A DNA stretch of 64,000 bases from Aphodoplasma sp045626925 (GTDB lineage Bacteria > Bacillota > Clostridia > UBA1381 > UMGS1253), in assembly GCA_045626925.1 (NCBI GenBank), contig JAZUQZ010000029.1, positions 62,001-126,000 on the forward strand, given 5' to 3'. This document shows positions 43,623 to 52,113 of this stretch, piece after piece. The position numbers and the translations under genes were made by a program. The notes below the pieces were generated by a model. The model was not told the origin of the DNA, made no database searches, and worked only from the letters and a program-made list of their open reading frames with translations. How positions within the stretch are numbered: position 1 is the stretch's first letter; each line of letters begins with the position of its first letter.

Positions 43623-43640
43623 TGACTAATTTTTGACTAA
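43623..43640 (+). repeat. TGACTAA tandem arm-like repeats, right end
   Basis: Two TGACTAA copies 11 bases apart (43623-43629 and 43634-43640), matching the copy at 40834 near the integrase stub. Confidence 0.45.
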
Positions 43641-43702
43641 CTTTTATTTGCTTTTCTATGTATTTTTATGTTGTTTTATGCTTTAAATAATGTGATGTGC
43701 AA

Positions 43703-43752
43703 TAAAACAAAAACCACTTAAACGCCATACAAAACTTGGTTTTAAGCGGTTT
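43703..43752 (-). terminator. Terminator of the tRNA-Asp/tRNA-Thr unit
   Basis: On the minus strand AAACCGCTTAAA and TTTAAGTGGTTT pair (one G-T) and are followed by TTGTTTTATT. It lies inside the element, so the insertion supplied or kept a terminator for the tRNA operon. Confidence 0.7.
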
Positions 43753-43757
43753 TGAGT

Positions 43758-43804
43758 GTGGAGCTGTCTAGCGGATTCGAACCGCCGACCTCTTCCTTAC
43801 CAAG
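43758..43804 (-). repeat. Right att repeat inside intact tRNA-Thr
   Basis: Same 47 bases as 40748-40794 except 43798 (A for G). Here they are part of the complete tRNA gene. Confidence 0.92.
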
Positions 43805-43834
43805 GAAGTGCTCTGCCTACTGAGCTAAGACAGC
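43759..43834 (-). tRNA. tRNA-Thr (anticodon GGT)
   Basis: 76 nt with encoded CCA. Acceptor GCTGTCT/AGACAGC, anticodon stem CTTCC with loop TTGGTAA, T-arm GGCGGTTCGAATCCGCT. Downstream of tRNA-Asp in one transcript; integration target of the decayed element. Confidence 0.96.
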
Positions 43835-43853
43835 ATATAAAAATAAAAAAAGA

Positions 43854-43930
43854 TGGCGACCCGGAAGGGGCTCGAACCCTCGACCTCCAGCGTGACAGGC
43901 TGGCGTTCTAACCAACTGAACTACCGGGCC
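43854..43930 (-). tRNA. tRNA-Asp (anticodon GTC)
   Basis: 77 nt with encoded CCA. Acceptor GGCCCGG, anticodon loop CTGTCAC, T-arm GAGGGTTCGAGCCCCTT. First gene of the Asp-Thr pair. Confidence 0.95.
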
Positions 43931-43948
43931 ACAAATCTTACTTTAATA

Positions 43949-43977
43949 ATTATACACGCCGAAATATATTGTGTCAA
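43949..43977 (-). promoter_or_regulatory. Consensus promoter of tRNA-Asp/tRNA-Thr
   Basis: Minus strand TTGACA (43972-43977), exactly 17 bases, TATAAT (43949-43954); both hexamers are perfect. Confidence 0.9.
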
Positions 43978-44061
43978 TATAAAAACAAAATTTTCTGCTG
44001 AGTATAATTTTATTGATAGGCTTATCTTGACAAAACCGAGTTTGTTATTTATTTAACTATA

Positions 44062-44091
44062 TTTGCAATTCGACAAAATGTGTGTTATAAT
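44062..44091 (+). promoter_or_regulatory. Probable promoter of the rnf operon
   Basis: TTTGCA (44062-44067), an 18-base spacer and TATAAT (44086-44091), 45 bases before rnfC. Confidence 0.55.
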
Positions 44092-44136
44092 ATCATAGAT
44101 TATGCATTTAGTGCATTATAAGGAGATGATTAGCAA

Positions 44137-45474
44137 ATGGCATATAGTTTTAAAGGGGGAATTCACCCTAACGATAATAAGGCGCATACGAACAAATTAC
44201 CGATATATGTGCTCGATGGGGTAAATGAGCATGTGTTTCCGCTTATTCAACATATTGGTGCTCCGCTTGAACCGATTGTTGAAATTGGAAGTGCAGTAAA
44301 GGTTGGAACAAAAATTGCTGATTCCGATGCTTTTGTTTGCGCGCCGATTCATAGCTCCGTTTCGGGAACGGTCAAAGCAATTGAAAATCGTTTACACCCA
44401 AATGGTGCAGAGGTGTTGAGCATCATTATTGAAAATGATGGCGAATATCTTATAGATGAAAGCGTGTGCCCGAAAGGCGAGCTTGATGATTTATCGAGTG
44501 AAGATATCATAAAAATTATTCGCGAAGCGGGAATCGTTGGTATGGGCGGAGCAGGCTTTCCAACGCACATAAAGCTTTCGCCACCAAAGGATAAAAAGAT
44601 TGAATATGTAATTGTAAATGGTGCTGAATGTGAACCATATCTTACAAGCGACCATAGGGTACTGCTTGAGTCGCCGGATATGGTTTTGTTTGGTTTAAAA
44701 GCGATTATGCGTGCGCTTGGTCTTGATAAAGGAAATATTGCGATTGAACAAAATAAGCCGGATGCCATATTGTTGATTGAAGAAAAGCTTAAAAACAGTG
44801 AGTATGAGGGCATAAAATTGTGCGAGCTTCGAACAAAGTATCCACAAGGTGCCGAAAAGCAACTCATCTCGGCAATCACCGGACGCGAGGTGCCATCAGG
44901 GGCATTGCCGGCGGATGTTGGTTGTGTTGTTGTAAATGTTGATACTGCGTTTGCAGTTGCAAATGCAATAAAAAATGGTATGCCACTTATAAGACGCATA
45001 GTGACAGTTTCGGGTGATGCGGTTACAAATCCGGCAAATTTTGAGGTTCGTCTTGGCATGAGCTTTGCGGATATATTTGAAAAAGCGGGCGGTTTTGTAA
45101 AGGAGCCGGCAAAAATAATCATGGGTGGACCAATGATGGGACAGGCACAGGCTACACTTGATGTTCCGGTTGTAAAAGGGACATCGGCACTTTTGGCGTT
45201 TAGTGAGGATATGGATGTATTTAACGACAAGGATACATGTATTCGTTGCGGAAAGTGTGTAAAGGCGTGCCCGATGAAATTGATGCCATTGTATATAAAC
45301 ATGTATGCGATGGAGGGCGACTATGAAATGTGCGAGAAGTACAATGTACTTGATTGTATCGAATGTGGTGTATGCTCGTATTTGTGCCCCGGCAGACGCC
45401 ATCCAGTACAAAATATTCGTGTTGCAAAACAAAAGGTTATGCAAATAAGGCGTGAAAGAGAAAGCAAAAAATAA
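44137..45474 (+). CDS. rnfC: Rnf complex subunit RnfC
   Basis: NADH-binding peripheral subunit of the ion-pumping ferredoxin:NAD oxidoreductase. 445 residues. FKGGIHPNDNK is the family start, VGMGGAGFPTHIKL the NADH/FMN loop, VNGAECEPYLTSD follows, and two [4Fe-4S] ligand sets are near the C-terminus (CIRCGKCVKACPM and CIECGVCSYLCPG). AAGGAGATGATTAGCAA precedes the ATG. First gene of rnfCDGEAB. Confidence 0.97.
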   Translation: MAYSFKGGIHPNDNKAHTNKLPIYVLDGVNEHVFPLIQHIGAPLEPIVEIGSAVKVGTKIADSDAFVCAPIHSSVSGTVKAIENRLHPNGAEVLSIIIENDGEYLIDESVCPKGELDDLSSEDIIKIIREAGIVGMGGAGFPTHIKLSPPKDKKIEYVIVNGAECEPYLTSDHRVLLESPDMVLFGLKAIMRALGLDKGNIAIEQNKPDAILLIEEKLKNSEYEGIKLCELRTKYPQGAEKQLISAITGREVPSGALPADVGCVVVNVDTAFAVANAIKNGMPLIRRIVTVSGDAVTNPANFEVRLGMSFADIFEKAGGFVKEPAKIIMGGPMMGQAQATLDVPVVKGTSALLAFSEDMDVFNDKDTCIRCGKCVKACPMKLMPLYINMYAMEGDYEMCEKYNVLDCIECGVCSYLCPGRRHPVQNIRVAKQKVMQIRRERESKK

Positions 45475-45550
45475 ACATAGATGTATTTGTTTAAGAGGGG
45501 TTTATAAACTAATTTGGGCCGGATAACCTTCGGCAGAATGGAGATTGAAT

Positions 45551-46594
45551 ATGTTAAACAAAAAGCTTATCGTATCGTCGTCACCGCACATATCGACGGC
45601 AGAAAATACAAAAATGATAATGCTCGATGTAATAATTGCACTTATACCGGCGCTTATAGCAGGGTGGTTTTACTTTGGTATACGCGCTTTGGCAGTTGCA
45701 GCAACAAGTATTATTTCGTGCGTTGCGGCGGAGTACATATATCAGTGGTTATATATTGCTTTTAAGATTAAAAACGAAAAACATACTACGATGAAAGACG
45801 CACTCAATCATGCTTCCACAAAAACTGATGTAGGTGATTTGAGCGCAGTGGTAACAGGTCTTTTGCTTGCGCTTAATATGCCGGTTACAATACCATATCC
45901 GATGATTATGATTGGTGGCGTTTTTGCAATAGTTGTTGTAAAACAAATCTTTGGCGGCATTGGTAAAAACTTTGTAAATCCTGCACTTGCAGCGCGTGCG
46001 TTTATGCTTGCCTCGTGGCCTGTTGCTATGACATCATTTGTATCACCGGTGATGAATTTTGCGACTTATGTAAAAGGTGTAGACGCGGCTACAAGTGCTA
46101 CGCCGCTTGCAATTTTGAAGCAGGGTCTTGAAGCAAATGCAGCACCGTCACTTTATGATATGTTTTTAGGGCGTATTGGTGGTTGTATAGGTGAAACGGC
46201 GACGGTTCTTCTTATAATAGGCGGACTTTACCTTATGCTTCGCCGCGTAATTGACGCTCGCGTACCGCTTTCATATCTTGGAAGTTTTGCAATTTTAGTA
46301 TTCTTTTTTGGCTCACAGCCATATAACATAAATTTTGTTATGTATCATTTGTGCACAGGCGGTCTTATGCTTGGTGCGATATTTATGGCAACGGATTATG
46401 TAACAAATCCGACAACAAAAGGCGGTCACATAATTTTTGGCATAGGTTGTGGCGTATTGACTTTTGTGATAAGACGCTTTGGCGGCTATCCGGAGGGCGC
46501 AACATATGCAATATTGATTATGAATGTTGTAACGCCTCTTATTGATAAATATGTTCATCCAAAGAAATTTGGGGAGGTGGCAAAGCGTGGATAA
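45551..46594 (+). CDS. rnfD: Rnf complex subunit RnfD
   Basis: 347-residue membrane subunit with about eight helices. SSSPHISTAENTKMIMLDVI is the conserved start; GVDAATSATPLAIL contains the threonine that binds FMN covalently; GKNFVNPALAARAFML is also typical. The ATG at 45551 lies seven bases after GGAG; a TTG two codons upstream overlaps the site. Its end overlaps rnfG by eight bases. Confidence 0.96.
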   Translation: MLNKKLIVSSSPHISTAENTKMIMLDVIIALIPALIAGWFYFGIRALAVAATSIISCVAAEYIYQWLYIAFKIKNEKHTTMKDALNHASTKTDVGDLSAVVTGLLLALNMPVTIPYPMIMIGGVFAIVVVKQIFGGIGKNFVNPALAARAFMLASWPVAMTSFVSPVMNFATYVKGVDAATSATPLAILKQGLEANAAPSLYDMFLGRIGGCIGETATVLLIIGGLYLMLRRVIDARVPLSYLGSFAILVFFFGSQPYNINFVMYHLCTGGLMLGAIFMATDYVTNPTTKGGHIIFGIGCGVLTFVIRRFGGYPEGATYAILIMNVVTPLIDKYVHPKKFGEVAKRG

Positions 46595-47168
46595 TCAGGT
46601 TAAAAATATTTTAAGATATGCTTTGATTTTATTTATTATAACAGCAGTAAGTGCAGCTTTGCTTGCAGGGATAAATATGCTTACAAAAGATAAAATAAGC
46701 GAAAATGCTTTGCTTGCAGAAAACGAAGCACTTGGAGAGGTTATGGCGCAGGCGAAAGAGTTTGAGTCACTTGATGAAGCGTCGGCAATAGGCTATGGCG
46801 CAAAGGCAATATATATTGCAAAAGATGAGGCAGGTATAGAAATAGGATATTGTGTAAAAATGGCACAAAATGGTTATGGAGGAGAAATCATCAGCATAAT
46901 TGGTGTCGGTCAAGACGGCCTTGTGAGCGGTGTAAGCATCATATCCCATTCGGAGACGCCGGGTCTTGGGGCAAAGCTTGTAGGGGAAAATTTTAAAGGA
47001 CAATTCGTCGGCAAAGGCAAGGTGAGCGTCGTAAAAGCGGGCGCGAAGGAAGGCGAAATAAACGCTATTTCCGGTGCTACCATAAGTTCAAAAGCACTTA
47101 CATCAAGTGTTAATGCGGCGGTTGATATTTGTGAAAAAATTAAGAAAGAGGGGGCAGTTATACAATGA
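46587..47168 (+). CDS. rnfG: Rnf complex subunit RnfG
   Basis: 193 residues, one N-terminal membrane helix (YALILFIITAVSAALLAGI) and an external FMN-binding domain; AISGATISSKALT carries the covalent-flavin Thr, and SHSETPGLGAKL is the other family block. Starts at GTG 46587, set by GGGGAGGTGG upstream, inside the end of rnfD. Its stop overlaps the rnfE start (ATGA). Confidence 0.95.
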   Translation: MDNQVKNILRYALILFIITAVSAALLAGINMLTKDKISENALLAENEALGEVMAQAKEFESLDEASAIGYGAKAIYIAKDEAGIEIGYCVKMAQNGYGGEIISIIGVGQDGLVSGVSIISHSETPGLGAKLVGENFKGQFVGKGKVSVVKAGAKEGEINAISGATISSKALTSSVNAAVDICEKIKKEGAVIQ

Positions 47169-47782
47169 AAAAAAATAAGTATTTAGCCACTCTTTTAAAT
47201 GGTATTATAACAGAAAATCCGACATTTGTTCAGCTCATAGGTATGTGTCCGACACTTGCAGTTACGACAACACTTCAAAATGGTGTTACGATGGGAATTG
47301 CGGCGACGCTCGTTCTTATGGCATCAAATATGGTGATATCGATTTTGAGAAAGTTTATACCGGATAAGATAAGAATTGCGGCGTATGTCGTAATTATTGC
47401 AAGCTTTGTGTCGATAATTGAAATGGTTTTAAAGGCGTTTCTTCCGGCACTTGCAGAAAGTCTTGGAATATTTATCCCGCTTATAGTTGTAAACTGTATA
47501 ATTCTTGCGCGCGCAGAGGCGTTTGCATCGAAAAATTCTGTCGGCCTTTCGGCGCTTGACGGACTTGGGATGGGACTTGGTTTTACTGTTGCACTTGCAA
47601 TCATATCGACCGTGCGTGAGATACTTGGTTCGGGTACAATTTGGGGCGCAAGTGTTGGTATATCAGCGCCTATGACGATGTTTATCCTTCCGCCAGGCGG
47701 TTTTGTTATACTTGGTCTTGTTATAGGAATGATTCAGCTTATTACTGCTATGGCGAAAAAGAGAAAAGGCGGTGATGCATAA
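47165..47782 (+). CDS. rnfE: Rnf complex subunit RnfE
   Basis: 205-residue membrane subunit with six helices. NPTFVQLIGMCPTLAVTT and CIILARAEAFASKN are conserved with the cysteines now thought to hold a membrane [2Fe-2S] site shared with RnfA. Start overlaps rnfG by four bases and end overlaps rnfA by one. Confidence 0.96.
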   Translation: MKKNKYLATLLNGIITENPTFVQLIGMCPTLAVTTTLQNGVTMGIAATLVLMASNMVISILRKFIPDKIRIAAYVVIIASFVSIIEMVLKAFLPALAESLGIFIPLIVVNCIILARAEAFASKNSVGLSALDGLGMGLGFTVALAIISTVREILGSGTIWGASVGISAPMTMFILPPGGFVILGLVIGMIQLITAMAKKRKGGDA

Positions 47783-48363
47783 TGCTTTCAGAGCTTTTTA
47801 CAATTTCACTTACTGCAATATTGATTGAAAACTTTGTGCTTGTAAAGTTTTTGGGAATATGTCCGTTTTTGGGAGTATCTAAAAAGGTTGATACTGCGGT
47901 CGGTATGGGTTGCGCGGTTGCATTTGTAATGACGCTTGCGTCGGCTATGACATGGGTAGTGTGGACATATATGCTTGTACCGCTGAATCTTCAGTACTTA
48001 CAGACGATTGCATTTATTTTAGTAATAGCAGTTTTAGTACAGTTTGTCGAAATGGTTTTGCAAAAGATGATGCCGTCGCTTTATAATGCGCTTGGTATAT
48101 ATTTGCCTCTTATTACTACAAACTGTGCAGTTTTGGGTGTTGCGATACTTAATATTGATAACGGTTATAGCTTTATAAGCTCAATCGCGTATGGTCTTAG
48201 TGCGGCGCTTGGTTTTACACTTGCGATTGTACTTTTTGCAGGCGTGCGCGAAAGAACAAGATTTTCAAACCCGCCAAAATGCCTTGAGGGTTTTCCGATA
48301 GCGCTTGTCAGTGCAGGTCTTATAGCGCTTGCATTTATGGGTTTTTCGGGCTTTAAAATCTAA
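47782..48363 (+). CDS. rnfA: Rnf complex subunit RnfA
   Basis: 193-residue membrane subunit, a homologue of RnfE in inverted topology. ENFVLVKFLGICPFLGVSK and LPLITTNCAVLGVAIL hold the conserved cysteines. GVRERTRFSNPPKCLEGFPIALV marks the C-terminus. Overlaps the rnfE stop. Confidence 0.96.
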   Translation: MLSELFTISLTAILIENFVLVKFLGICPFLGVSKKVDTAVGMGCAVAFVMTLASAMTWVVWTYMLVPLNLQYLQTIAFILVIAVLVQFVEMVLQKMMPSLYNALGIYLPLITTNCAVLGVAILNIDNGYSFISSIAYGLSAALGFTLAIVLFAGVRERTRFSNPPKCLEGFPIALVSAGLIALAFMGFSGFKI

Positions 48364-48402
48364 GACATATTACGCATGATTTGAGTGAAAGGGAGTGTCA
48401 TT

Positions 48403-49185
48403 ATGGTGCAGATATTAACATCACTTGCAATACTTGGCGGACTTGGGCTTTTGTTTGGTGCTATACTTGGTTATGCATCAAAGGTTTTCGCGGTTGAAAG
48501 AGATGAAAGAATAGATAAAATTGTTGGTTGTTTGCCGGGGGCAAATTGTGGCGGCTGTGGTTTTGCCGGGTGTGCAAATTTTGCCCAGGCTGTTGTAAAT
48601 GGAGACGCTAAATATTCGGGGTGTCCGGTATGTAATGAGTCCCAACGCGAGCAAATTGCACAAGTTATGGGCGTAAGTGCAGAGGCTGGTGAGAAAAAAT
48701 ACGCGTTTGTATTTTGCAGCGGCGCAAGTGGCGTAGCCGAGGAAAAGTATATTTATGACGGCATAAGCGATTGTAATGCGGCGGCGCGACTTGGGGGCGG
48801 GCAAAAGAAGTGCAAGTACGCATGTCTTGGCCTTGGCAGTTGTGCAAAGGTGTGCAAATTTGGTGCGATTTCGATAAAGAACGGTGTTGCCGTTGTTGAT
48901 AAGGAAAAATGTACTGCGTGCGGCATGTGTATAGATGCTTGTCCTAAACATGTTATCGGCCTTGTTGCAGATAAAGAGCAGAAAATTGTGGCATGTAGCT
49001 CGAAGGATAAAGGTGCAGCAGTTACAAAGGCGTGTCGCGTTGGATGTATCGGCTGTGGTCTTTGTGTAAAAGAGTGCCCTGTAGATGCTATTAAGCTTGA
49101 AAACAATTTGGCAGTGATTGATGAACAAAAGTGTATTAACTGTGGTGCATGCAAGACAAAATGCCCACGAGGAATTATTTTATAA
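48403..49185 (+). CDS. rnfB: Rnf complex subunit RnfB
   Basis: 260-residue iron-sulfur subunit that takes electrons from ferredoxin. An N-terminal membrane helix, then the four-cysteine cluster motif CLPGANCGGCGFAGC with Cys in YSGCPV, then several ferredoxin-type CxxCxxCxxxCP sets (CTACGMCIDACPK, CIGCGLCVKECPV, CINCGACKTKCPR). ATG 48403 chosen because AAAGGGAGTG precedes it. Ends the rnfCDGEAB order usual in Clostridia. Confidence 0.96.
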   Translation: MVQILTSLAILGGLGLLFGAILGYASKVFAVERDERIDKIVGCLPGANCGGCGFAGCANFAQAVVNGDAKYSGCPVCNESQREQIAQVMGVSAEAGEKKYAFVFCSGASGVAEEKYIYDGISDCNAAARLGGGQKKCKYACLGLGSCAKVCKFGAISIKNGVAVVDKEKCTACGMCIDACPKHVIGLVADKEQKIVACSSKDKGAAVTKACRVGCIGCGLCVKECPVDAIKLENNLAVIDEQKCINCGACKTKCPRGIIL

Positions 49186-49217
49186 AAGGCTTTGTTTTAT
49201 AATTACGGAGGGTATAT

Positions 49218-49568
49218 ATGTATTTTTCAAATGTGTTTGGACCTATGAAGTGGCACATTGTCTGGTGTGTGGCGGTGTTCTATTTATTGCCTGCACTAAA
49301 GTTTGTTGCGCCTGATATGGCCATAAACATAATGCTTATTGCAAATGCTGCAAATGCGCTCGTAATTTTAATCACAGGCGTGGCGCTTACAATAAAAGAG
49401 GGATTTAAATGGTATTATCCGTTTATAGTTGCCTTCGTGTATGCTCCGTCACTTATGCTTTATTATGATGTGTCGATGACGATAAATGTTGTCACCTATT
49501 GTATTATGAGTTATGCAAGTCTTGTTATAGGATTTATTATATCAAGGTTATTTGAAAGAAACAGATAA
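49218..49568 (+). CDS. Unknown four-helix membrane protein next to rnf
   Basis: 116 residues with four predicted membrane helices (WHIVWCVAVFYLLPALKFV, INIMLIANAANALVILITGV, YYPFIVAFVYAPSLMLYY and VVTYCIMSYASLVIGFII). No motif recognised. ACGGAGGGTAT precedes the ATG. 32 bp after rnfB with no terminator between, so it is probably cotranscribed with the Rnf genes; a terminator follows. Confidence 0.65.
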   Translation: MYFSNVFGPMKWHIVWCVAVFYLLPALKFVAPDMAINIMLIANAANALVILITGVALTIKEGFKWYYPFIVAFVYAPSLMLYYDVSMTINVVTYCIMSYASLVIGFIISRLFERNR

Positions 49569-49571
49569 AAT

Positions 49572-49602
49572 TAAGGAGCGCTTGGGCGCTCTTTTTTATT
49601 GA
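49572..49602 (+). terminator. Terminator ending the rnf transcript
   Basis: GAGCGC, a 4-base loop and GCGCTC followed by six T. Confidence 0.85.
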
Positions 49603-49681
49603 TATTACCACAATGGCATAGATAAAGAATTTTGGGCATAATATTATAAAGGCGAAATGATAATCAGAAAGGCTATAAATT

Positions 49682-50719
49682 ATGAGGCAGTTTATAAAAT
49701 ATAAGCTTTTTACATCATTTATATGTGCATGCGTGGTTTGTTCGGTTGTGGCGGGGGCTTTTGGGATTGTTTATGAGCGCACAAAAACGATTGTGACATC
49801 GGGCGAGCAAGAGGAAAACAAACATATAAAATGGTTCGAATTTGATGCGACAAACGATGTGCTTACGCGTGCTATGAAAGCAGATATAGAGTCAGAGAAA
49901 AACGATGGGATAAAGCTTGATTGGATAAAAATTATTGCATGCCTTGCCACTAAAAATGGCGGCAAGCTTAAAAGCGTAAAAAGCACTGATATAGACGAGA
50001 TTTGCAAAAAAATGAGTGCGGGCGAAGCGCCGGAAAAAATTGCCGGAAATGAAGAATATTATAACTATTATTATGAGGGTTATCGTGCGGCTCTTGGTGG
50101 TCTTGTGGGGCATTATGAGATTGAGCAGGATACAGAGGAAGGAAGAAAAATGGTGAGAAAATATGGTCTCAAAGCCTTTTCTCCCATAGCAAAGGGGTAT
50201 GGGTTTTCGCACTATGACGATTTTGGTGCAAATAGGACATATGGATTTGCGCGCAAGCATCTTGGCAACGATTTGATGGGCAGTGTGGGAACACCGATAG
50301 TAGCAGTCGAATCAGGTGTGGTAGAGGCGCTTGGGTGGAACAGATATGGCGGGTGGCGTATAGGTATACGCTCGTTTGATGGTATGCGATACTATTATTA
50401 TGCGCATCTTCGAAAGGATAGGCCATATCATAGCTCGCTTGTTGAAGGAAAAACCGTCACAGCGGGCGATGTGATTGGATATCTTGGTATGAGTGGATAC
50501 AGTACAAAAGAAAACACAAATAATATAAATGTGCCGCATTTGCATTTTGGCCTCCAGCTTATATTTGATGAGGCACAAAAGGAATCCAATAACGAGATAT
50601 GGCTTGATATGTATCAGTTTATAGAATTTTTGCAGAAGAATAAATCGTCTGTTATAAAGGACGATTCAAAGGAGTATAACAGAGAGTACATGATGCGCGA
50701 TCCAAATGCATATGAATAG
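49682..50719 (+). CDS. M23 family metallopeptidase
   Basis: 345-residue protein with one N-terminal membrane helix (FICACVVCSVVAGAFGIVY) and an extracellular LytM-type domain from about residue 195. The zinc ligands are in RKHLGNDLMG (His, Asp) and NVPHLHFGL (HxH). Such enzymes cut peptidoglycan cross-bridges; SpoIIQ-like sporulation roles are possible but nothing nearby settles this. AGAAAGGCTATAAATT precedes the ATG; a hairpin terminator follows. Confidence 0.87.
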   Translation: MRQFIKYKLFTSFICACVVCSVVAGAFGIVYERTKTIVTSGEQEENKHIKWFEFDATNDVLTRAMKADIESEKNDGIKLDWIKIIACLATKNGGKLKSVKSTDIDEICKKMSAGEAPEKIAGNEEYYNYYYEGYRAALGGLVGHYEIEQDTEEGRKMVRKYGLKAFSPIAKGYGFSHYDDFGANRTYGFARKHLGNDLMGSVGTPIVAVESGVVEALGWNRYGGWRIGIRSFDGMRYYYYAHLRKDRPYHSSLVEGKTVTAGDVIGYLGMSGYSTKENTNNINVPHLHFGLQLIFDEAQKESNNEIWLDMYQFIEFLQKNKSSVIKDDSKEYNREYMMRDPNAYE

Positions 50720-50739
50720 TCAAGCGTGCATTAAACATT

Positions 50740-50774
50740 ATGGCAGGTGTGTATTTTTACACATCTGCCTTTAA
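50740..50774 (+). terminator. Terminator of the M23 peptidase gene
   Basis: GGCAG-GTGTGTA, a T-rich loop and TACACA-TCTGCC with a short T tail. Confidence 0.65.
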
Positions 50775-50821
50775 ATTATGCTGTTTAGTTAGTAAATAAA
50801 TATGCTAAATTCCAAAATTAG

Positions 50822-50850
50822 TTGCAATTCATATAAAAATATGCTATAAT
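50822..50850 (+). promoter_or_regulatory. Promoter of the yicC-to-prkC gene run
   Basis: TTGCAA (50822-50827), a 17-base spacer and TATAAT (50845-50850), extended -10 TGC, about 75 bases before yicC. Confidence 0.72.
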
Positions 50851-50923
50851 AACATGATATAATTTGGAGGCAGAGTATCGTGAGCGAAGATGCTCGTAAT
50901 AATATATTCGGGGGCTGATAAAA

Positions 50924-51802
50924 GTGATAAAAAGTATGACGGGCTATGGCCATGTTGAAGGGATTTTTGACACAAAAAAGATTGTTGCTGAGGTGCGTTC
51001 GGTAAACCACAGATATGCGGATTATAATATAAAGGTTCCGCGTTGTTATGGCTTTTTGGAGGAAAAGGTCAGAGGTTTTGTATCCTCATATATAAGCCGT
51101 GGCAAAGTGGATGTTTATATATCCGTTGAGAGCTATGGCGATAGTGACAAGCAGATTGTATTAAACGATGCACTTGCGCAGAGCTATATAGACGCGCTTT
51201 ATAAAATAAGAGATGAGTTTGGTGTGGCTGATGATATAAGTGTTTCAAGCGTTGCACGCTTTGGAGATATATTTATATCAGAGCGAAAAGAAGAAGATGC
51301 TGAGCAGATATGGCAGCTAGTGTCAAAGGCGCTCTCTGGTGCGGTGGAACAATTCGTAAAGATGCGTGAGCGTGAAGGCGAGAGGATGTTTGCTGATATA
51401 AAAGGCAGAAGTGAATATATGTTAAGGCTTGTGGGTGAAGTTGAAGAGCGTTCACCGGAACGCGTGAAGGAATACAGAGACAGACTTTATGCAAAGCTTG
51501 AAGAAGTTTTGGAATCGACAAATATTGATGAAACGCGAATAATCACTGAGGCGGCTATATATGCTGATAAGGTTGCAGTCGATGAAGAAACAGTTCGACT
51601 TAGAAGCCATTTTACAGAGCTTGATACGATTTTGGCGTCGGATGAGCCTGCAGGGCGCAAACTTGACTTTTTGATTCAGGAAATAAATCGCGAGATAAAC
51701 ACAATCGGCTCAAAGGCGAATGATGTTCAGACGGCAAAAATTGTTGTAGAGCTTAAGTCGGAGCTTGAGAAAATGCGTGAACAGGTACAAAATATAGAGT
51801 AG
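50924..51802 (+). CDS. yicC: YicC family endoribonuclease
   Basis: 292-residue YicC protein. MIKSMTGYG is the invariant start, VRSVNHRYADYNIKVPR and the C-terminal GRKLDFLIQEINREINTIGSKA with VVELKSELEKMREQVQNIE are family signatures. E. coli YicC is an RNase acting on small RNA. The start is GTG. First gene of a run that continues with remA, gmk and rpoZ, the usual order in Firmicutes. Confidence 0.93.
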   Translation: MIKSMTGYGHVEGIFDTKKIVAEVRSVNHRYADYNIKVPRCYGFLEEKVRGFVSSYISRGKVDVYISVESYGDSDKQIVLNDALAQSYIDALYKIRDEFGVADDISVSSVARFGDIFISERKEEDAEQIWQLVSKALSGAVEQFVKMREREGERMFADIKGRSEYMLRLVGEVEERSPERVKEYRDRLYAKLEEVLESTNIDETRIITEAAIYADKVAVDEETVRLRSHFTELDTILASDEPAGRKLDFLIQEINREINTIGSKANDVQTAKIVVELKSELEKMREQVQNIE

Positions 51803-51849
51803 AGCTTATTTGTATTTTGTTTTATATTTTTTTAGAGGATGTGATAGCT

Positions 51850-52113
51850 TTGAAACTTATAAACATTGGATTTGGTAATATTGTGGCAGCGAATCGCGTT
51901 GTTGCAATTGTAAGTCCCGAATCGGCACCGATAAAAAGAATGGTGCAAGAGGCGCGTGATAAGGGCGTGCTTATTGATGCGACATTTGGTCGCCGCACTC
52001 GTGCAGTTGTTGTAACAGATAGCGAGCATATTGTTCTTTCTGCTCTTCAACCGGAAACGATTGCAAATCGTTTTGGCGCCAGTGTAGCAAGCGAGGAGGA
52101 AAATAATGATTGA
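51850..52113 (+). CDS. remA: RemA-like extracellular matrix regulator (DUF370)
   Basis: 87 residues: MKLINIGFGNIVAANRVVAI then SPESAPIKRMVQEARDKG and IDATFGRRTRAVVVTDSEH. In Bacillus RemA is a DNA-binding activator of matrix and osmoprotection genes. Start TTG at 51850, matched to the family N-terminus, about ten bases after AGAGG. It overlaps gmk by eight bases. Confidence 0.92.
   Translation: MKLINIGFGNIVAANRVVAIVSPESAPIKRMVQEARDKGVLIDATFGRRTRAVVVTDSEHIVLSALQPETIANRFGASVASEEENND

Larger units (their letters stand above)
40748..43804. mobile_element. Decayed tRNA-Thr-integrated phage or integrative element
   Basis: A 47-bp direct repeat of the tRNA-Thr 3' portion bounds this 3.0-kb block (40748-40794 and 43758-43804, one mismatch). 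Inside are an integrase C-terminus, fragments of a phage polyvalent/toxin protein, two small phage-type ORFs and one more gene end. No replication, capsid or lysis module remains. The intact tRNA is kept at the right boundary. Tex and rnfC, core genes, flank it. Confidence 0.85.

Noticed and set aside
44349..45302. 317-codon open frame opposite rnfC
   Set aside because: Antisense of a strongly conserved gene, no binding site, no recognisable motif.
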